NCBI GenBank assembly: GCA_024278415.1
Contig: JAJRTI010000078.1
Location: 1-19,471 of the forward strand
Length of the DNA: 19,471 nt
Reading direction: 5' to 3'
From: Planctomycetota bacterium
GTDB lineage: Bacteria; Planctomycetota; Brocadiia; JAJRTI01
The translations under genes and the position numbers were made by a program. Each line of letters starts with the position of its first letter. Within the stretch, counting starts at the first letter, position 1. Under the pieces are notes generated by a model that worked only from the letters and a program-made list of their open reading frames with translations, ran no database searches and was not told where the DNA came from. Positions 16,301 through 19,471 of the stretch are shown here, piece after piece.

Positions 16301-16835
16301 CCTTGGTCTCGTCCTCGGTCACCATGAAGCTGTCTTCGAAAAAGATAGGCGCCACGGGCTGATAGTGCACTCGCGCGGCCCGCGCGCCCTTGTCCGTGCG
16401 CAGGCAAACCACGCCCTTGGCATGGCTCGCATCGAGAGCGGACAGCACCAGTCGGCCGTCCCACACGACCGAGATGAAGCGGGAGCGGCGTTTGACGAGG
16501 ATCGAGTGTGAAGCAGCCTTCGAGGCCGGCAGCGAAACGCTATCGAGCCGCCGGGCCTTGCCGGCTTGGACCGCATCGAGGGTGAGTGTCCACTTGCCCA
16601 CGCGCAGGCGGTAGTGGTCCTTGGGCCCTGTGGCGGCGATGAGCACGTCGAGCGCATCCGGTTGGGCCAAGTCGGCGCCGGACACGGTGAGGCTCGCGTC
16701 GTACTGGTCGCGGGTGGCTCGTGTGAGTGCTTGGAACTGGCCGCCGTAGAGTGCGAGCGTTTTGGCCGCGGCCGGCGTCGGCGCCGCGAGCGCGGCGAGC
16801 AGGGGCGTCATCCATATGGCATTGCGGAGTGGCAT
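10386..16835 (-). CDS. Very large exported modular protein with LamG-like and CBM-like domains
   Basis: A 2149-residue secreted protein. A signal peptide is evident: MPLRNAIW, a hydrophobic core MTPLLAALAAPTP and an Ala-rich cleavage site near residue 24. Four concanavalin/LamG-like (DUF1080-like) beta domains follow, at about 162-363, 366-536, 548-727 and 731-942; the first shows GEMGLVFDYQNAQAYHLLRW. After a Pro/Ala linker (about 953-966) come three jelly-roll, CBM-like modules (about 978-1152, 1371-1532, 1744-1902), each with FDYK, an ADGKWRHA-type strand and ending in Y(W/H/Y)(I/L)DNF-like residues. Each is followed by an Fn3-like segment containing YLHL..(K/Q)D.AGNWG or its variant (near 1207, 1590, 1958). 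A final beta module ends at the C-terminus. No catalytic motif, membrane anchor or sorting signal is seen, so adhesion or polysaccharide binding at the surface is inferred. ATG 16835 is chosen because it begins the signal peptide; an upstream ATG at 16946 would lie about at the transcription start. Confidence 0.85.
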   Translation of the reverse strand: MPLRNAIWMTPLLAALAAPTPAAAKTLALYGGQFQALTRATRDQYDASLTVSGADLAQPDALDVLIAATGPKDHYRLRVGKWTLTLDAVQAGKARRLDSVSLPASKAASHSILVKRRSRFISVVWDGRLVLSALDASHAKGVVCLRTDKGARAARVHYQPVAPIFFEDSFMVTEDETKALGSWTAVSGDWSMHSVIEDVFRNPDARIRDGHTPEAERSVNPFSLSGLSPDGGIIVNGYRFWDDYDFGVSAKTLGGEMGLVFDYQNAQAYHLLRWRLDTEQIAAGRVQLLRVRGGKAAVLGTAYVEGRRNNWYYLRVKSVRGRIEAFIDGTRLFDVTDPHAAGGKIGLYARGARAAIYDDVAVEPVATIEFRTARSLAKAVREKHGAWAASERGGSAAITASGLTPKQAGLLLMGEPSWEAAQIRADVDTSRLGGNAGLVFGYQSPRDYWVALVDRKTQRAQAVRFVQGKAQAFTGGPVAGATAPYTIAVDTTMENALRVYVNDVLALRVANPGPIAGRVGLGAFGTGQAAFSRLMLFEARDTDWEKETSNDIFEGDPYMQGWASRRWAWKSGKPWGKQIFYEHKGDFFGAFRCRVPVSGSFTLRFAEDAFGKTEKGYAVDVEFDRTTKAFRITLRRAGRVVASAARTTLPMMPTAAPREITNGRVTVATQTPPKSFGPVVVHREGHYVWVEAGNKEILSYCDPAPLPGRNVAMIADKDIDLNFVNMKRDHVLDYLFERAPRDWVKVGEWKVTNRFACDPRWSFMNGRSRGLAALWNKYGLSGDFTIECYVGMRMRQGDLKKGGRTSYPRIGDINLAFCTDGRDLWTGYNFVLQGWDKLWSERWTRLYKLGRVVAKTDREFIPRTRDHRPSARVIPVEWDPGGRPIHGAWYFVKLRKRGGTIDMAFDDVPVLSYTDPKPLQGGQVALWTQDSSIVVARMKLSYSRRARGAARLAQGPAPAPAEAPADDPIRVVSLTHPSLVYNFETGLQGWREAHVDQGAVLTWQKRADGKGHCLKLSNAYPGGDAGAEIPVQRMDLAGTQALEFDYKLSPGALVNLYFQLEGDRERLYFVRLSGLGESSENVRRIAAVPDAKADGKWRHARIDIAGALRELEPSRREFVLQRMFVGNFHEGYLNAGLGGNKTGATYWIDNLSLISWGPSGGVFEWRPTAGRAFTHYAFCIDQTPNTTPPDTAPTTETLKVFDKLKPGLSYFHVRGRDAAGKWSRTVHYPVFVSAPLRITRITPPPGARWGGGPIRVEFARNVPAELELPETQLTLAGRAVPFDEYTYQYDPAKKVLTLRLNRTGQSFANGAQVDMALRYRSSLAVTPLDSLPRGASVAPVRLRAAAQQWHYVMDFASDNEPPSRVTTDKCLVDQDFESSSAWSVYGAGYADLVRDTSTAASGEASLKLVNQIVGGSFSALIHNGAFNAGRYPLVSFDYKTDGSARADLYLTGSMHTVVKFTDNDTGYTQIGVVPGMATDGKWRHAAFNLKHMLDTATENYTPKLYEVRRLLFADTGHCGNPPGVFFHLDNFRISSVLGGSSGIKMTLASRDLSGVAGYSYKWSAKPDDMPDKKVDSTSPAVTFANVPEGSQYLHLAAKDNAGNWGPADHYHFIVDNSPPRVVKTSPGPKALAAADEITVQLDDAGSGVDPSGFRMQLNGKSYKLTSTHTRYNPKQGVLSWNWVAAQSAMRAPIPDKSPMTVSLDMVKDFAGNSTPATSWTWRLDYAKDKQGPARPILSCYSRAPQVFYNFTSSIGYFRGSGRVSVERYFDPERRDWCLKAEKIGRGTFWVYAYRRNFYTTKDPILTFDYKFPKGLRLQMILYLNGQWRSVRMTAMGRYAPLGEFPGIVADGTWRHASINLHDLVAPYTPKGTPPRITYIAFAGGMPNQNPQGTTYYLDNFCITGPAPAAPRFLWQAKDATGIAGVSYVMDQKPWTVPDTTVDSKEAYPPLPIIGSPGLWYLHLRAQDGAGNWGAAEHHPYYVTEVPTAGSDGLEADPAWAPYGSSKTTRVIVAHPSTVSGKNKLLSISHESRAKRAPISIILTKRFDLRGKKKLVMDVCSTHASAATLYVQVRTGPRGEWYMTPSKTIAANGWTKGVTFYLAGKQFRTRHTRAKYTGELQNPEDTRDIVLRFYANQRRGTLLIDRMRFE

Positions 16836-16948
16836 GGTGTTGCGGGATCGCCTCCAAGGTTTGTGGGGTTTGTAATGGCTATTCCGCGTGTGCATCCAGG
16901 CCCCATCCCCCATCCATGGTCCCAGGAAGCGCACGCTCAAACTCAACC

Positions 16949-16978
16949 ATTATAGCACAGGGCCCAAATGGCTTGACA
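16949..16978 (-). promoter_or_regulatory. Extended -10 promoter for the giant exported protein
   Basis: On the - strand there is a perfect TGCTATAAT (plus 16957 down to 16949), meeting the extended -10 pattern TGnTATAAT. An upstream TGTCAA (plus 16978-16973) is 18 bases away and is at best a poor -35, as expected for extended -10 promoters. It points at the gene starting at 16835, giving a leader of about 107 bases. Confidence 0.6.
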
Positions 16979-17177
16979 GGGGGGGCGCTTGGCCGGCCGG
17001 CGATGCCAACGCCGGCCTCCGCTCCGCGCCCTTGAAGTTCGTCGAAGCCCGCGAGGAGGAGCGACGCGCGCTCACGGCCCCCAAGTTGGGGCAGTGCATT
17101 GGGGATCACGGCGCCCGCCTGGCCGCGTACGACGTGCGCTCGCAGAAGGACTGAAGCTCACGAACTTGGTAGATTAT

Positions 17178-17222
17178 CATCCTCTGTCTTCGTGTGCCCG
17201 CGTGCCTTTGTGTCTTGGTGGC
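17178..17222 (+). repeat. T/G-rich low-complexity stretch upstream of DUF1638 gene
   Basis: Repeated short words such as TCTTCGTG, GTGCCTTTGTG and TCTTGGTGG form a stretch with almost no A. Similar low-complexity TGTCTTTGTG-type repeats are often seen scattered in intergenic DNA of diverse bacteria, but membership of a dispersed family here is a guess from one copy. Confidence 0.3.
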
Positions 17223-17250
17223 CTCCGAGCTTAACGCCTTCACCCCCCCC

Positions 17251-18045
17251 ATGAAACTCAAACTCATCGCCTGCGAAGTGATGTTCCGCGAAATCTGTGC
17301 GCTCGCCGCGGAGTGCAAGAACATCGTCGACTTGGAGTTCCTCCCCAAGGGCCTGCACGACATCGAGAGCAAGGAGATGGCCAGCCGACTCCAGGCCAGC
17401 ATCGACGCGTCCGAAGGCAACGACTACGAGGCCGGGCTCCTCGCGTACGCGCTCTGCAACAACGGCGTCGTGGGGTTGGCGCCGCGGTCATGCACGCTCG
17501 TGATCCCCAAGGCCCACGACTGCATCACGTTGCTCCTGGGCTCGCGGGCGCGCTATCAGCAGTACTTCGACGAGCACCCTGGCACGTGTTTCCGCAGCCC
17601 GGGGTGGATGGAGCGCGACTTCGCCAACGTGGAGGGATCGATCTACGAGCAGCTTGGCCTCACGCAGGAGTGGCGCGAGATGGTCGAGAAGTACGGCGAG
17701 GACAATGCAAAGTACATCGTGGAGACCATGGGCGGCTGGAAGCAACACTACACGCACCTGCTCTACATCGACACCGGCGTGGCGCAGCGCCTGGGCCACG
17801 AGGACGAAGCGCGCAAGGAGGCCGAGGAGAACGGGTGGACGTTCGAGCGCATGGAGGGCGACGTGGGCCTGCTGCGCCGGTTGCTCGAAGGGGAGTGGCG
17901 CGGCGATGAGTTCCTGGTCGTGGAGCCGGGCCAGCAGATCGCGGCGAGCAACAATGCCGCGGTGATGTGTTCGGTCGCCTGCGCCGGGTGTGGCGGGCTG
18001 AGCCTTACCCAAGGCTGCAAGCTTCGCTCGCAAACCCTGGGCTGA
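17251..18045 (+). CDS. DUF1638 domain protein with repeat-derived C-terminal tail
   Basis: A 264-residue cytoplasmic protein matching DUF1638: MKLKLIACEVMFREIC at the start, YALCNNGVVGL (Cys69), the PKAHDCITLLLGSRARY block (His89, Cys91), and HPGTCFRSPGWMERDF (Cys113). These conserved Cys/His positions suggest metal or cofactor binding. Biochemical function is not established; in anaerobes such proteins often occur near corrinoid methyltransferase genes, none of which is visible here. The typical family end (FLVVEPGQQIAAS) is reached by about residue 236; the rest, and in particular residues 251-264 (SLTQGCKLRSQTLG) and the TGA stop, come from a dispersed hairpin repeat. The Met at 17251 fits the family start; an upstream in-frame GTG at 17194 would add 19 unconvincing residues. 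No ribosome binding site is seen. It converges on the oxidoreductase gene. Confidence 0.85.
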   Translation: MKLKLIACEVMFREICALAAECKNIVDLEFLPKGLHDIESKEMASRLQASIDASEGNDYEAGLLAYALCNNGVVGLAPRSCTLVIPKAHDCITLLLGSRARYQQYFDEHPGTCFRSPGWMERDFANVEGSIYEQLGLTQEWREMVEKYGEDNAKYIVETMGGWKQHYTHLLYIDTGVAQRLGHEDEARKEAEENGWTFERMEGDVGLLRRLLEGEWRGDEFLVVEPGQQIAASNNAAVMCSVACAGCGGLSLTQGCKLRSQTLG

Positions 18046-18069
18046 TCTCCGGAATCCCGTTGGGATTCC
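18008..18069 (-). repeat. Multi-hairpin repeat, copy 3 (truncated, overlaps a gene end)
   Basis: Read on the - strand: H1 GGAATCCC-AAC-GGGATTCC (plus 18051-18069), the box GGAGATCAGCCC, and H2 CCCAGGG/CCTTGGG (plus 18041-18008, one wobble pair). H3 is not found, as the element merges into the 3' end of the DUF1638 gene. H1 stem bases again differ from the other copies with pairing kept. Confidence 0.7.
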
Positions 18070-18357
18070 CGCCTGCGCCGTGAGCCTGCTCTTCGCCCAC
18101 ATTTCCGTCCTCTCATTGACGCGCCGAATCTGGCGAGCGCGCGTTCGTAGTGCGACCCGTCAGGGTCGCCTCCGTCGGGGCAATCACAGCGTCTGGCGGA
18201 GAGGCCCTGACGGGCCTCACTACAAACAGCCATCGGCCGCCTCTCAGTTGCCGAACTCACGACTTAGATCGGGCCCGACACGATCGCCCAAAGACGGAAT
18301 GTCGAGCCTTGCGGTGCGCTCAAGAATGTGGGTAAAGAGCAGGCCCTGAGCCCAGGG
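18046..18357. other. Convergent intergenic gap with two repeat families
   Basis: 312 bases between the DUF1638 gene (+) and the oxidoreductase gene (-). It holds the outer half of hairpin-repeat copy 3, cloverleaf-like copy B and a possible terminator hairpin beside the oxidoreductase stop. No protein gene is supported. Confidence 0.5.
18147..18223. repeat. Cloverleaf-like palindromic repeat, copy B
   Basis: A 77-base element closed by GTAGTG (18147-18152) and CACTAC (18218-18223), with three inner stems: GCGACCC-GTCA-GGGTCGC (18152-18169, perfect), CTCCG/CGGAG (18170-18201) and GAGGCCC-TGAC-GGGCCTC (18201-18218, perfect). The layout is the same as copy A. Confidence 0.75.
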
Positions 18358-18358
18358 C
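18343..18358 (-). terminator. Possible terminator hairpin of the oxidoreductase gene
   Basis: GCCCTG and CAGGGC pair around a 4-base loop directly after the stop codon on the - strand. The following sequence (CTGCTCTTT) has only a weak T-run, so intrinsic termination is uncertain. Confidence 0.3.
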
Positions 18359-19380
18359 TACCCACCCAACTGCACGATCCGCTTCGTCTCGTACGACTCC
18401 CGCGCGGCCTCGCAGAGCTGCACGATCTGCTTGCCCTCTTCGAGCGTGGACATGGGGGGCTTGTCCCCGCGCATGGCCGCGAGGAAGTGCTCGGCCTGCC
18501 ACACGAAGTAGTCGTCGCGCTCAGCCTCCGGCATGGGGATGGTCTGCCACCCCTCGTCGTCGTTGTGGAAGACCTGCAACTCCGGCCGCGCGCCGGCTTG
18601 GGTGAGCTTGCCGCCGAGGCGCAGCGTGCCCTCGCTGCCCACGTACTCTTGGAGGATCGCATAATCCTTCTGAAAGAGGTTTTGCTGGAGCTGCACCATG
18701 GGCCCATCCGCGCCGAAGCGCATGAGCATGAGCGCCGCGTCCTCGGTCTCGATCTCCATGTCGCTCAGGTGGCCGTGGAAGCCCGCCAACTCCGTGGGCA
18801 TGCCGAAGCACCACTGGAGGAAGTTGAGCGAGTGGCTGCACGCGTCGTTGATCGCGCCCCCGCCCATCTCCTTGCTCGCGAAGTAGGTGCTCTTGTAGTC
18901 GGGCCGGAACTTGGCGAACTGCTGCCCCGACTTGAACGTGACGAGCTTCACGTCGCCGATGAGTCCCTCATGCAGCAGGCCGCGGATCTTCGCATAGCCC
19001 GGCATGTGCCGAAACACGAACGCCACGCCGGCCGCGACGCCCTTCTCGCGGGCCAGCGCGATCAACTCGTCAAGCCCGTCGAGCGTGTTCGACAGCGGCT
19101 TCTCGCAGAGCACGTGGCAGCCGGCCTCGACCGCGCGCAGACACATGCCTACGTGCAGGTTCGGCGGCGTACACACGACGACCGCGTCGAACGCGGCCAA
19201 GTCGGCCGCGCCGAAGTCGCGGCACGCTTCGTCGATGTCGTACGTCTCCTGGAGGAACGCCATGCGCTCCTCGCGCGGCTCGCACATGGAGACTTTGGCT
19301 TGGCCGGTGCGCAGGAAGCACCGCAAGTGGCGCTCGCCGATCGAGCCGCCGCCGATGATGAGGACGCGGGGGAGGGGCAT
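18358..19380 (-). CDS. Gfo/Idh/MocA family NAD(P)-dependent oxidoreductase
   Basis: A 340-residue protein of normal family length. The N-terminal Rossmann fold shows VLIIGGGSIGERHL (Gly10-Gly15), the CTPPNLH strand-loop and the family signature CEKPLS with Lys94. The C-terminal alpha/beta domain has GGGAINDACSHSLNFLQW, where Asp179 and His183 occupy the usual catalytic positions. Such enzymes oxidise or reduce sugars, inositols or related polyols using NAD(P); the substrate cannot be read from sequence. No signal peptide, so cytoplasmic. On the - strand GGAAG lies 5 bases before ATG 19380, supporting this start. The 5' leader contains a small GGGCT-AGC-AGCCC stem and, farther out, a heptanucleotide tandem array. 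It converges on the DUF1638 gene; no operon partner is visible. Confidence 0.92.
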   Translation of the reverse strand: MPLPRVLIIGGGSIGERHLRCFLRTGQAKVSMCEPREERMAFLQETYDIDEACRDFGAADLAAFDAVVVCTPPNLHVGMCLRAVEAGCHVLCEKPLSNTLDGLDELIALAREKGVAAGVAFVFRHMPGYAKIRGLLHEGLIGDVKLVTFKSGQQFAKFRPDYKSTYFASKEMGGGAINDACSHSLNFLQWCFGMPTELAGFHGHLSDMEIETEDAALMLMRFGADGPMVQLQQNLFQKDYAILQEYVGSEGTLRLGGKLTQAGARPELQVFHNDDEGWQTIPMPEAERDDYFVWQAEHFLAAMRGDKPPMSTLEEGKQIVQLCEAARESYETKRIVQLGG

Positions 19381-19393
19381 AGGAACTTCCAGG

Positions 19394-19406
19394 GGGCTAG
19401 CAGCCC
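19394..19406 (-). promoter_or_regulatory. Small hairpin in the oxidoreductase leader
   Basis: GGGCT and AGCCC pair around a 3-base loop, about 14 bases before the start codon. It might affect translation initiation, but a 5-pair stem is weak evidence. Confidence 0.2.
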
Positions 19407-19431
19407 ATCAAAAGGCGTATGGGCGTGGCGT

Positions 19432-19471
19432 ATGACCAATGACCAATGACCAATGACCAATGACCAATGAC
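19432..19471. repeat. Heptanucleotide tandem repeat (GACCAAT)n, continuing off the edge
   Basis: Five exact GACCAAT units (19434-19468) plus partial units at both ends; the array is cut by the window edge. On the other strand the unit is ATTGGTC, a permutation of TTGGTCA. It lies upstream of the oxidoreductase gene. Confidence 0.95.

Larger units (their letters stand above)
16836..17250. other. Divergent intergenic region
   Basis: 415 bases between the giant exported-protein gene (-) and the DUF1638 gene (+). It holds the extended -10 promoter for the former. A + strand TTGACA at 16973-16978 has no A/T-rich -10 at the right distance. A T/G-rich stretch around 17178-17222 precedes the DUF1638 gene. 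No ribosome binding site is seen before ATG 17251, which follows a run of eight C. Confidence 0.5.

Noticed and set aside
16888..17154. A short + strand frame ending KLGQCIGDHGARLAAYDVRSQKD, possibly a gene remnant
   Set aside because: The last 40 residues look somewhat protein-like, but the frame crosses the - strand promoter and no family is recognisable; kept out as unsupported.
18147..18223. Cloverleaf-like repeat considered as a tRNA gene
   Set aside because: Size and layout are reminiscent, but there is no GTTC-type T-loop, no anticodon arm of correct geometry and no acceptor-stem/CCA context, and the middle arm varies between copies.
19432..19471. Tandem heptamer considered as a CRISPR array
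   Set aside because: The units are 7 bases with no spacers.

Overview
The window is high-GC DNA carrying nine protein genes, plus the 3' end of a tenth at the left edge. Several features fit a Planctomycetota/PVC-like or related candidate-phylum bacterium: a DUF3604 protein, a DUF1638 protein, a Gfo/Idh/MocA oxidoreductase, a very large exported protein built from sugar-hydrolase-like and carbohydrate-binding-like folds, few strong Shine-Dalgarno sites, and many structured intergenic repeats. The taxonomic call is an inference from gene content, not from a marker gene.

Left part (1-4850): a gene tail, then a soluble PAS/histidine-kinase/receiver hybrid protein, followed 52 bases later on the same strand by a DUF3604 (PHP-like metal-dependent) protein with a perfect AAGGAG ribosome binding site. 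The pair could be cotranscribed. Middle part (4850-9513): a glycan-assembly neighbourhood with a GT-C membrane glycosyltransferase carrying a TPR-like tail (- strand), a polysaccharide flippase (+) and a family-2 glycosyltransferase (-). These would plausibly act together on lipid-linked sugars at the cytoplasmic membrane, but their orientations rule out a single operon. A 75-residue orphan lies in a locally AT-richer pocket (9530-10150).

Right part (10386-19471): a 2149-residue exported modular protein on the - strand has a perfect extended -10 promoter. Upstream and divergent is a DUF1638 protein, which is convergent with a Gfo/Idh/MocA oxidoreductase.

The most unusual material is between genes. 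There are two copies of a ~77-base cloverleaf-like palindromic repeat, each in a convergent intergenic gap. A second family has three copies of a multi-hairpin repeat whose stems vary by compensatory changes; two copies face each other, and the third supplies the stop codon and last 14 residues of the DUF1638 gene. There is also a perfect 52-base palindrome nested in a ~140-base imperfect inverted repeat, and a heptanucleotide tandem array running off the right edge. No rRNA, tRNA, CRISPR array, transposase or integrase was seen.
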